Source: Agathobaculum sp. NTUH-O15-33
Lineage (GTDB): Bacteria; Bacillota; Clostridia; Oscillospirales; Butyricicoccaceae
Direction of reading: 5' to 3'
Assembly: GCF_033193315.1 (NCBI RefSeq)
Contig: NZ_CP136187.1
Span: 1,674,001-1,738,000 of the forward strand
Length of the DNA stretch: 64,000 nucleotides
Shown: one piece after another, positions 42,297 through 50,707 of the stretch
How the letters are laid out: every line of letters begins with the position of its first letter
Numbering within the stretch: the first letter of the stretch is position 1
The notes under the pieces: generated by a model
Seen by the model: the letters and a program-made list of their open reading frames with translations, nothing else
What the model was told of the DNA's origin: nothing
The model's database searches: none
Program-made: the position numbers and the translations under genes

Positions 42297-43702
42297 TACA
42301 GAATGTGTTGATGATTTCATCCTCATTGCTCGATGCAATTTTATCGATGCTGCTTTATTGCGTTGCGCTTCATCCAGCTAAACGTCCGAACCTTGTGCGT
42401 AATGTGATCATATGTGTATCGGTTAATTTCTTGATAACAATTTCTCTCAGCTTTTCAGGGTTACCCTTTTTATTTAAATCATTTATCATTTTCTTATATG
42501 ACGTGGCCGTTTGTTTGTATCTTTCTAATCACAGATTAGGCATTTCCATTGTGCTACCATCGGTTTTATTCATGTTGGTCTATCTCTGTGAAATGACAGT
42601 GCCAACGGCTTATTCGCTTTTTTTTCACAAACAGATCACGCCGAGCGATCCCTTTGTAATGATTTTTGGTATTGTGGAATCCCATGTACTGCTTTGTATT
42701 TTGCTCGTGCTTATCTGCGGTCTTGTGCGGTATCGGCTGAGAGATTTAAAGATTGATCACATTCGGTTGTTTCAATGGGTGTTTCTTTGCTTAGGCATTT
42801 TGTTGCTTGGCAGCTTTGTCGCAGTGTGTTCCTTTGTCGTAAACGGCGCAAAACATAATACACAAGAATTAATAATGGCGCTGCCGTTTTTCTTTTTGGT
42901 TCTGTTTGCTGTTTTTATTATTCTTTTTGTCTGCCTTGCCCGGGAAACCGCTCGCAGGAATCAGCTAGGCGCTAAGCTGGTAAAAGCGGAAATGCAGCTT
43001 GAACAGCAAAAAGCTATGGATGCTTTGTACCATGACATCCAAGGTCTGCGGCACGACCTGAACAACCATATGCAGGCGCTTTCCGGTCTGCTCGAACGAA
43101 ACGAAACAGAAAAGGCGTTTCAATATGTGCAAGGCATTACAAGCACCACCGGCAAAACGGGTCAGTGGATCACCACGAAGGACGGCGCGGTAGACGCGCT
43201 GCTGAACGCCAAGCTGCACCGCGCGCGGGATGCCGGCATTAAGGTGTGGGCCAACATACAATATCCCGACCCGTGCGATACCCCGCGCAACGATGTTTGC
43301 ACGATTCTATTCAATTTGCTGGATAACGCGATAGAGGCGTGTGAAAAAAATAAAGACGCAGCCAATCGCAGGCTGCGTCTTAGTACTAAGCTGATACAAA
43401 ACTTTTTTGTCATTATGGTGGAAAATCCAAGCGAACAGGCGCCGGTAAAAACGAAAAAGGGATTCCAAAGCTCCAAAGCCGGTATCCTGCACGGCTTTGG
43501 CCTGCGGCAGGTGAAAGAAATCGCGCACAAATACGGCGGCATGTTCCGTGTGGAGTACGAGGAGACCGGCATGTTCCGCGCGGCCGCCATGCTTCCCCAA
43601 AACCAAAGCGAATGGGTGAATGTCAGCATCATGCGTCCGGAAGAGGAAGAAGAACAAGAGACAGTGGAGCAACCGGAGAAAATGCAGGCGGGAACCGTTT
43701 AG
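42293..43702 (+). CDS. GHKL-type sensor histidine kinase (AgrC-like)
   Basis: 469 aa from a TTG overlapping the regulator stop. Six to seven membrane helices (residues about 1-225) as receptor, then a coiled linker (LVKAEMQLEQQKAMDALYHD), phospho-acceptor motif LRHDLNNHMQALSGLL, N-box NLLDNAIEAC and G-box GFGLRQVKEIAHKYGG, the AgrC/HPK10 class. The tail is acidic (EEEEEQETVEQPE). It should sense the peptide encoded at 41298-41438. The first half is AT-rich, while from about base 43030 the codons become GC-rich like the core genome. Confidence 0.93.
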   Translation: MIQNVLMISSSLLDAILSMLLYCVALHPAKRPNLVRNVIICVSVNFLITISLSFSGLPFLFKSFIIFLYDVAVCLYLSNHRLGISIVLPSVLFMLVYLCEMTVPTAYSLFFHKQITPSDPFVMIFGIVESHVLLCILLVLICGLVRYRLRDLKIDHIRLFQWVFLCLGILLLGSFVAVCSFVVNGAKHNTQELIMALPFFFLVLFAVFIILFVCLARETARRNQLGAKLVKAEMQLEQQKAMDALYHDIQGLRHDLNNHMQALSGLLERNETEKAFQYVQGITSTTGKTGQWITTKDGAVDALLNAKLHRARDAGIKVWANIQYPDPCDTPRNDVCTILFNLLDNAIEACEKNKDAANRRLRLSTKLIQNFFVIMVENPSEQAPVKTKKGFQSSKAGILHGFGLRQVKEIAHKYGGMFRVEYEETGMFRAAAMLPQNQSEWVNVSIMRPEEEEEQETVEQPEKMQAGTV

Positions 43703-43704
43703 AC

Positions 43705-44022
43705 TCATGAATGCTCTAATTGGTTTGTAATGCTCGTGGAATTGATCGCAAAGGTATTTCCAATCATATGCCCTTGTTCATCGGTATCAAAACCCCACAT
43801 GATCAAGCGGCCAAATACGCGTACGGCGCCGTCAGTGTGCCGTGTTGAAGCAACCGTGTTAAAATCGAAATTGGGCGAGTGAAGCTCCCACGTCGTAACG
43901 GTATGCGGGATTCCATCAAGCGTGGCCTTCTCCACGTGTTTGGTGGCGGAGCCGATAAAAGTGATCAGCAGTATGCATACGGAAGCACAGACGGCAAACA
44001 GGCAACGGCGAACCAAATGCAT
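43705..44022 (-). CDS. Small secreted or membrane-anchored protein, unknown
   Basis: 105 aa from ATG 44022 (GGGGGAG eight bases before). An N-terminal hydrophobic segment (CLFAVCASVCILLITFIGSA) works as signal or anchor; the rest is polar (TTWELHSPNFDFNTVASTRHTDG ... FGFDTDEQG-like pattern near WGFDTDEQGH). Convergent with the kinase, stops 2 bp apart. No family recognised. Confidence 0.65.
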   Translation of the reverse strand: MHLVRRCLFAVCASVCILLITFIGSATKHVEKATLDGIPHTVTTWELHSPNFDFNTVASTRHTDGAVRVFGRLIMWGFDTDEQGHMIGNTFAINSTSITNQLEHS

Positions 44023-44059
44023 CGTTTTCACTCCCCCTATTCATCCGTTTAAACCGGTA

Positions 44060-44659
44060 TTACGCCCAAAACCGCGCCGCAACTTGGTCGGCTTCGGCCT
44101 CGCTCTGGGCGAGAATGGCGGCGACATCGTTGCCGACCACGTCTAGCCCCTCGGCGGCAAGGCAGTCAAACCGGTCGACGCCGAGCATGGCGCAGAGCGA
44201 GCGCAGGTAAGCGCTGGCATGGTCGGTCAGCGCTGGGTCGTTATCATCCACATAGCCGCCGCGCGTGGTGACATACAGCAGGCGCTGGGGGTTGCAATCG
44301 CCAACCGAACGGCCCTGTTCGTTATAATGGAAGGTTAGCCCAACGACGCAAAGCCGCTCTAAGTAAGCGCGCACCATGCTCGGTACGGTCAAATCCCAAT
44401 AGGGGCAGGCAATCACGACGGCGTCTGCCTCCTTAAACTGATTGGCCAGCGCAAAAAAAGGCGCGTCGTACGCCTTGGAGGCGGAGAGCGCGTCACGCTG
44501 GGCAATCGCTTCGGCGTCATAGGGCGTCAGATGCAGGTCGGGCAGGGAAAGCACCTCGATCTCAGCGTCCGGAATACGGCTGACAACGCGGCGGGCCAGC
44601 CGCAGCGTGCGGGATTGCTCTCCACGGATACAGCCGTTTACAAAAAGCAGTTTTTTCAT
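44060..44659 (-). CDS. Flavodoxin-fold NAD(P)H oxidoreductase (FMN-dependent azoreductase-like)
   Basis: 199 aa. Flavodoxin-like fold: KLLFVNGCIRGEQSRTLRLA (FMN phosphate region), ADAVVIACPYWDLTVPSMVRAYLERL (P-Y/W-loop typical of AzoR/NQO1), VTTRGGYVDDNDP. ATG 44659 follows AAAGGAG by nine bases; a longer frame from 44719 has no site. It reduces quinones, azo or nitro compounds in the family; the natural substrate is unknown. Confidence 0.88.
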   Translation of the reverse strand: MKKLLFVNGCIRGEQSRTLRLARRVVSRIPDAEIEVLSLPDLHLTPYDAEAIAQRDALSASKAYDAPFFALANQFKEADAVVIACPYWDLTVPSMVRAYLERLCVVGLTFHYNEQGRSVGDCNPQRLLYVTTRGGYVDDNDPALTDHASAYLRSLCAMLGVDRFDCLAAEGLDVVGNDVAAILAQSEAEADQVAARFWA

Positions 44660-44742
44660 GTTGCGATACTCCTTTGATTGAATCGATTCTTTAAATTTGA
44701 TACCTCGATGATACCACAATCCGGCAATATTGGCAAACGAAA

Positions 44743-44764
44743 AGCCTCCCTATATAGAGAGGCT
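44743..44764. terminator. Terminator after the flavin reductase-rubredoxin gene
   Basis: AGCCTC and GAGGCT with a 10-base centre; T-runs on both strands. Confidence 0.7.
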
Positions 44765-44785
44765 CTTTTTCGTATGGAAAGCGCT

Positions 44786-45409
44786 TTAGCGCTTGACGAA
44801 TTTGCTGCGCGGGGCGCGGCAGATGGGGCAGATGAAGTCGTCCGGAATATCCTCCGCCAGACGGACATAGCCGCAGACGGTGCATTTCCAGCCTGCGTCC
44901 GCATCCAGCTGGTGGAAAACCGGCGCGGTGGGCGGCACATCCTTGCCGCGGTTTTCAAAATCGCGCACGGTGAGCGCCTCGCCGTCCGCCAGAACCTCGG
45001 CGTCGGTCAGTTCGAGGATGAACAGCGTGTGCGAGCCGACGGCAACCGGCTCCAATACCTTGAACGACAGGCGCGCGATCATCCCTTCCTTGATATAGGG
45101 GCAGCCTACCGCGTCCGTTTCAAACGGGAAGGACGCAAATTTGTCAATCGCACGGCCGGATTTATAGCCAAATTCGTTTACAACCTTGTCCGCGCAGTCC
45201 TCGCGCAGCACGGTCGCGGAAAGCACGCCGCTTTTTTTCAGCGCCGCGCAGGTAGCGGAATCGTTATTCAGGGAAACGCTGAACTTTGCCGGCGTGGAAG
45301 AGGTGACCTGATGCAGCGAGTTGATGATACAGCCGAAGTTTTTGCCCTCCGCAGCGGTAGAGGCAAGGGCGAGCGTATAGTTGAGCTTTTTGTAAGCCTT
45401 TCGATCCAT
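44786..45409 (-). CDS. Flavin reductase-rubredoxin fusion (high-molecular-weight rubredoxin type)
   Basis: 207 aa. Residues about 1-155 form an FMN-binding split barrel (YTLALASTAAEGKNFGCIINSLHQVTS, read as KNFGCIINS). Residues about 170-207 are a rubredoxin with WKCTVCGYV and CPICRAPRSKF, four Cys for one iron. Such proteins pass electrons from NAD(P)H or FMN to oxygen- or NO-detoxifying flavoproteins in anaerobes. Monocistronic with an AAAGGATG site. Confidence 0.92.
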   Translation of the reverse strand: MDRKAYKKLNYTLALASTAAEGKNFGCIINSLHQVTSSTPAKFSVSLNNDSATCAALKKSGVLSATVLREDCADKVVNEFGYKSGRAIDKFASFPFETDAVGCPYIKEGMIARLSFKVLEPVAVGSHTLFILELTDAEVLADGEALTVRDFENRGKDVPPTAPVFHQLDADAGWKCTVCGYVRLAEDIPDDFICPICRAPRSKFVKR

Positions 45410-45528
45410 GTGATCAGCATCCTTTCAATTAATAAGAATAATTCCTATTTACAATTTAATTCTACCCGAAAGAATGGTAAAATGCTATGGCGAAATTGAC
45501 CAAAAAAGAACGGATTATTTTGGAATAG

Positions 45529-45867
45529 TTAAAAAATATTTTTGATGCTGATGGAGTCAAGCTCGGGCAGGTGGGTGAGCTGGCCGATCAGCTCAGCCCG
45601 CTCTATGGCAAGCTCCTGCTCCGCGCCGGTGCTTTTGGCGCGCTGCACGCGGGAGAAAAGGCGATCGGTCTCGTCGATCTCTTCGTGCGGTAAAAGCGAA
45701 CCGAGCAGGCTTTCCGCGTTCGTCCACAGCGCCATGGCCTCGTCAAGCCGGTCGGCTTTCACCTCGGTTTTGATCGCGTCGATTGTGTGTTCCAACGTGT
45801 GATCCGACCAAATGCAGCCGCCGATCAACACGGCCAGCAGGGCAAGGGATATAAAAAGCCTGCGCAT
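45529..45867 (-). CDS. DUF4363-family protein
   Basis: 112 aa. One N-terminal membrane segment or lipoprotein-like signal (LFISLALLAVLIGGC) and a helical outer domain with W(T/S)DHTLE and ALWTNAESLL. It starts directly after the DUF421 gene stop (AAGGAGGG site inside it). DUF421-DUF4363 pairs are common in Clostridia and Bacilli, often linked to sporulation membranes; the exact role is unknown. Confidence 0.85.
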   Translation of the reverse strand: MRRLFISLALLAVLIGGCIWSDHTLEHTIDAIKTEVKADRLDEAMALWTNAESLLGSLLPHEEIDETDRLFSRVQRAKSTGAEQELAIERAELIGQLTHLPELDSISIKNIF

Positions 45868-46542
45868 TTATGCACCCTCCTTTGGCTGGATGAACACGTT
45901 GCCGCAATCGTCCAGCGTCATTAAAAAGACTTCGGGTACGGAAAGCCCTTTGTTTTTGAGCTGACGCTCTACCTCGCCCGCGTCCTTTTGCAGCAGCTGC
46001 AGCGAGCGCGGCACCAGCTTGCCGTCCGATACGACGACGACCGGCAGGCCCTGATCCTTTGGGTTCAGGTTCAGCATTTCGGCGGTCACCGGCATTTGCG
46101 GCTGCTTCAAAATGACGGTCAGCGTGCCGTCCGGCTCGATCACGCCGTACTTGACGTCGCTGATCGCGTGTACGTTCTGCTTGCGCAGCGTTTCAATGAT
46201 CTCATCCGTTGTAAGGCGCATTTGCCGCAGCTTTTTAACATCCAATTCGCCCTTCCGTATGATAATAGCGGGCTGGCCGTTGAGCAAACGGCGGAAAACG
46301 CGGCTTTTGAGCGCGAAAAAGCTAACCAGTATCTCTATCGCGACCAGTGTCACGATGGGAATGATACCGGCGAATAGGGGAATGCCGACATCCTGCATCG
46401 GAATGGCGGCGAGTTCGGAGATCAAAATGGTCACGACCAGCTCGGACGGGTCAAGGTCGCCGATCTGCCGCTTGCCCATGATGCGCATGGCCGCCACCAC
46501 GGCGCAGTATAGGATCAGCGTTCTTATCAGCGGTACGGACAT
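45868..46542 (-). CDS. DUF421 (YetF/YrbG-like) membrane protein
   Basis: 224 aa. Three N-terminal membrane helices with AAMRIMGKRQIGDLDPSELVVTILISELAAIP (read as MGKRQIGDLDPSELV, the family hallmark), then two soluble domains (GQPAIIIRKGELD; LPVVVVSDGK). Function unknown. Encoded with the DUF4363 protein. Confidence 0.9.
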   Translation of the reverse strand: MSVPLIRTLILYCAVVAAMRIMGKRQIGDLDPSELVVTILISELAAIPMQDVGIPLFAGIIPIVTLVAIEILVSFFALKSRVFRRLLNGQPAIIIRKGELDVKKLRQMRLTTDEIIETLRKQNVHAISDVKYGVIEPDGTLTVILKQPQMPVTAEMLNLNPKDQGLPVVVVSDGKLVPRSLQLLQKDAGEVERQLKNKGLSVPEVFLMTLDDCGNVFIQPKEGA

Positions 46543-46641
46543 GGTATAACCCCATTTCGGATAAATTCGCCTTTAGTATGGCGCAAAATGGTTGCCTTCA
46601 TGCACCGGCCCGGTTTTCACCGCAAAAATTTAAAACAATAG

Positions 46642-46670
46642 TTGACAACCGGCGTTTGACGCTTTATAAT
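46642..46670 (+). promoter_or_regulatory. Consensus promoter of the ilv operon
   Basis: TTGACA (46642-46647), 17 bp, TATAAT (46665-46670): both hexamers and the spacing are ideal. Confidence 0.9.
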
Positions 46671-46676
46671 GATAAA

Positions 46677-46968
46677 GTACATTTGAATAGCGAGCAAAGT
46701 GCGATGACCGGGAAAAGTAGCGTCTGGAATCCTATAGAGAGCCGTCGGTTGGTGTAAGACGGCGGAGGAAGGAAAGTGCGAAAGTCTCCCCGAGAGCAGT
46801 CGGATGAACAAAGGGCGCGCCCTTTCAGTAAGCCGTACCGCGTGACCGGCGTTATCGGGTCAGGTTAAGTGGTCGTGTGCATTTTGCACGCGGCAAAAAG
46901 AGTGGTACCGCAGAGTTTGTAAAGTCTTTGTCTCTTATATGTAGAGGCATGGGCTTTTTTTATTTCGT
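46677..46968 (+). ncRNA. T-box leader of the ilvBNC-D operon
   Basis: About 290-nt leader with a long Stem I (about 46695-46800, AGAGAGCC and GGTGTAAGACGG elements), the T-box AAAGAGTGGTACCGCAG at 46897-46913, and a terminator stem followed by TTTTTTT (46921-46967). T-box leaders read tRNA charging. In the specifier bulge (GAAAGTCTC, about 46782-46790) both GTC (Val) and CTC (Leu) triplets are present; I cannot decide which is read. Either fits branched-chain amino acid control. Confidence 0.92.
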
Positions 46969-47016
46969 TTTCTGCAAAGAAAACGCCAGAGAAGAGGAGA
47001 AAGGAGGCGGTTTCGT

Positions 47017-48681
47017 ATGAAGAAGAACGGTTCCGAAATTTTGGTGGAGGTGCTTGTAGAGCAGGGTATCGATACGGTATTCGGCTATCCCGGCGGCTCC
47101 GTCCTGAATATCTATGACGCGCTTTATTTAAACGCAGACCGGATTCGACATATTTTGACCGCACATGAACAGGGTGCGTCCCACGCGGCGGACGGCTACG
47201 CGCGCGCCACCGGCAAGACCGGCGTTTGCATCGCGACCTCCGGCCCGGGCGCTACCAACCTTGTTACCGGCATTGCCACGGCTTATATGGATTCCATCCC
47301 CATGGTCGCGATCACCGGCAACGTCGGCACCAGTCTGATCGGCAGGGACAGCTTTCAGGAAGTATACATAGCCGGCATCACGATGCCGATTACCAAGCAC
47401 AACTTCGTCGTGCGCAATGTGGAAGAGTTGGCCGATACGCTGCGCGAAGCGTTCCGCATCGCCAATTCTGACCGGCCCGGCCCGGTCCTTGTCGATATAC
47501 CGAAGGATGTAACGGCCGCCGTATGCGAATATGTGCCCGCCGCCCCCGCCGTAAAGGTGGAGGAGCCGGAAATCCCGGAAGCGAAGCTGCGGGAGATCGC
47601 CGAAATACTCGCCTCTGCCGAGCGTCCGGTCATTTACTACGGCGGCGGCGTCGCCACGGCGGACGCGGGCAAGGATTTGCTCGCGCTGGTGCAAAAGGCG
47701 GATATCCCGTGCACGCACACGATGATGGCGATTGGCTGCATCCCGGACGCGGAGCCGCTCAGCATGGGCCTGATCGGCATGCACGGCAAGGTTTCGGCCT
47801 CTTGGGCGATCGATAAGGCGGATGTGCTGCTTTCCATCGGCGCGCGTTTTTCCGATCGCGTTGCCACCAACACGAACCGTTTTGCGCCAAACGCCAAGAT
47901 CATTCATATCGATATCGACGCGGCGGAAATCAACAAGAACATCGGGGTCTATTGCGCGGTCGTCAGCGACGCGGGGCATTTCCTCCGCTCGCTGCTGCCC
48001 TACGTGCAGCCCGCGAAGCACGATGCTTGGCGCGCGCAGATCGAAGAGTGGCGGAAAAAACTCGACTATATCCCGAAGGACGGCGTGGATCGCATTTGTC
48101 CGCATCAGGTTATCGGCCTTGCGGCTGAAATGGCCGGGCCGGACGCGATCTTTGCCACCGACGTGGGCCAGCATCAGCTTTGGGCCGCGCAGTATTGCGG
48201 CCGCAACGAGATTCATCAGTTCATCACCTCGGGCGGTCTCGGCACGATGGGCTTTGGCTACGGCGCTTCCATGGGCGCGCAGATCGCGTGCCCGGATAAG
48301 ACCGTGCTGCATATCACGAGCGACGGCTCGTTCCATATGAATCTGAACGAGCTTTGCACCTCGGTTTCGTATAACCTGCCCATCATCACGCTGCTGCTCA
48401 ATAACGAGGTGCTCGGCATGGTGCGTCAGTGGCAGACCATGTTCTACGAAAAGCATTATGCGGCGACCGACCCGCACCGCAAGACCGATTACGTTAAGCT
48501 GGCCGAAGCGTTCGGCGCGCGCGGCTTCCACGTGGAGACCATGGAGGAACTGCGCCACGCCATGACCGAAGCGCTCAAACGTACCGGCCCCGTCGTGATC
48601 GACGTTCGGATCGATCCGGATGAGCGCGTGCTGCCCATGATCCCGGCGGGCGGCACGGTCGACGATATCGTTTCGGGCTGA
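47017..48681 (+). CDS. ilvB: Acetolactate synthase, large subunit
   Basis: 554 aa ThDP/FAD enzyme, first common step of valine, leucine and isoleucine synthesis. Motifs: catalytic Glu in TAHEQGASHAADGYARATGKTG (read as HEQGASHAADGY), SGPGATNLVTGIATAY, DSFQEV, GARFSDR, and ThDP site TSDGSFHMNLNEL ... LLNNEVLGMVRQWQ. AAAGGAGG precedes the ATG. An intact paralogue of the frameshifted gene at 58669. Confidence 0.96.
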   Translation: MKKNGSEILVEVLVEQGIDTVFGYPGGSVLNIYDALYLNADRIRHILTAHEQGASHAADGYARATGKTGVCIATSGPGATNLVTGIATAYMDSIPMVAITGNVGTSLIGRDSFQEVYIAGITMPITKHNFVVRNVEELADTLREAFRIANSDRPGPVLVDIPKDVTAAVCEYVPAAPAVKVEEPEIPEAKLREIAEILASAERPVIYYGGGVATADAGKDLLALVQKADIPCTHTMMAIGCIPDAEPLSMGLIGMHGKVSASWAIDKADVLLSIGARFSDRVATNTNRFAPNAKIIHIDIDAAEINKNIGVYCAVVSDAGHFLRSLLPYVQPAKHDAWRAQIEEWRKKLDYIPKDGVDRICPHQVIGLAAEMAGPDAIFATDVGQHQLWAAQYCGRNEIHQFITSGGLGTMGFGYGASMGAQIACPDKTVLHITSDGSFHMNLNELCTSVSYNLPIITLLLNNEVLGMVRQWQTMFYEKHYAATDPHRKTDYVKLAEAFGARGFHVETMEELRHAMTEALKRTGPVVIDVRIDPDERVLPMIPAGGTVDDIVSG

Positions 48682-48696
48682 GGAAAGGAGAACCAC

Positions 48697-49173
48697 ATGC
48701 AAAAATACATCCTTTCCGTGACCGTTCGCAACAACTCAGGCGTGCTGGCGCGCGTGTCGAGCCTGTTCGGGCGGCGCGGTTATAACATCGATTCGCTGAC
48801 CGTTTCGGCCACGACCGATCCGAAGATCTCGCGCATGTCGATCATCGTCACCGGCGATGAGCCAATCTTGGAGCAGATCATCAAGCAGGTATCCAAGCTG
48901 GAAGAGGTCATGCTGGTAGAGCATTTGCAGGAAGCGGATTCCTATTGCCGCGAGCTTGTCTTTGTCAAGTTCTTGACCGAGGACGGCGCCGCGAAGGATA
49001 ACATCCGTCAGGTGGCCGAGGTGTACGGCGCGCGTATCATTGAATCCGCGGGGCAGTACATGGTCGTCGTCCTGTCGGAATCGCCCAGCCGCATCGATGC
49101 GTTCCTCACGGTCGTCGCCAATTTCGAGGTCATGGAAATGTGCCGCTCCGGCGTCACCGCAATACGGAAATAA
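48697..49173 (+). CDS. ilvN: Acetolactate synthase, small (regulatory) subunit
   Basis: 158 aa. N-terminal ACT domain (YILSVTVRNNSGVLARVSSLFGRRGYNIDSLTV, read as NNSGVLARV and GYNIDSLTV) binds the feedback inhibitor valine. It follows ilvB by 15 bp with GAGGAAAGGAG. Its stop codon lies in repeat element 4. Confidence 0.95.
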   Translation: MQKYILSVTVRNNSGVLARVSSLFGRRGYNIDSLTVSATTDPKISRMSIIVTGDEPILEQIIKQVSKLEEVMLVEHLQEADSYCRELVFVKFLTEDGAAKDNIRQVAEVYGARIIESAGQYMVVVLSESPSRIDAFLTVVANFEVMEMCRSGVTAIRK

Positions 49174-49284
49174 TTAGTAATGAGGAATTAGTAATTAGTA
49201 ATTGAAACGTAGCTGTCAGGTGTGAGCCGAGATAGCTGACGTAGGCTCCATAATTCCTAATTACTACCTACTAATTACTAATTC
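49171..49284. repeat. Heptamer-arm palindromic element 4 (ilvN/ilvC gap)
   Basis: Begins at the ilvN TAA. AATTAGT/AATTAGG units on the left, complementary units on the right; centre with GTCAG/CTGAC stem as in element 1, without the ATCGCGC core. Confidence 0.75.
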
Positions 49285-49326
49285 AGTAAACCTTGTTTGC
49301 CAATAAACTTCATATATAAACCTTAG

Positions 49327-50334
<1,008 letters not shown>

Positions 50335-50395
50335 TTCTGCGCATCGTTTGGATGTACTTAATAAAAGCTGCATTGTTTAAGAAGGAGGATTTACT

Positions 50396-50590
50396 ATGCC
50401 CGGCTGTTCCAATACCCGTCCGTGTCCCTGCACGGCAGATTGCCCGCGCCATGGTAAGTGCTGCGATTGCGTCGCGCACCATCGCGACAACGAGGGCGGC
50501 ATCCCCGGCTGCTTTTTCTCGACAGAGGGCGAGGCGCTGCTTGACCGCAGCCTTGAGACCCTGTGCAAGGACCGCGGCCTGAAAATTTAA
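50396..50590 (+). CDS. Small Cys-rich protein (DUF6485-like)
   Basis: 64 aa with eight Cys: CSNTRPCPCTADCPRHGKCC-D-C, and GIPGCFF. The C..C.C...C..HGKCCxC pattern suggests binding of a metal or Fe-S cluster. AAGGAGG precedes the ATG. It lies between ilvC and ilvD, 61 bp after ilvC. Similar small proteins (I believe DUF6485) occur scattered in Clostridia. The role is unknown; since IlvD is an Fe-S enzyme, a cluster-related role is an idea, not a conclusion. Confidence 0.8.
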   Translation: MPGCSNTRPCPCTADCPRHGKCCDCVAHHRDNEGGIPGCFFSTEGEALLDRSLETLCKDRGLKI

Positions 50591-50650
50591 GTAAACCCGA
50601 ACGAAGGGCGGACGGTTTGACGCCGTCCGCCCTTTGTTTTCCATTCGTAG

Positions 50651-50671
50651 GGCGGGGTGACCCACCCCGCC
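50651..50671. repeat. GC hairpin repeat upstream of ilvD
   Basis: GGCGGGGTG, ACC, CACCCCGCC, preceded by GTAG; same design as 23351-23376. Confidence 0.55.
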
Positions 50672-50707
50672 GCGGAAAGACGGGCAACCCGAAAAGGAGG
50701 AAATATT

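Noticed and set aside
48697..49173. Valine-insensitive ilvN variant
   Set aside because: Residues that decide feedback sensitivity cannot be judged by eye, so no claim is made.
50657..50707. N-terminal extension of ilvD from GTG 50657
   Set aside because: It runs through the GC hairpin repeat, lacks homology, and the ATG at 50708 has a strong AAAGGAGG site.
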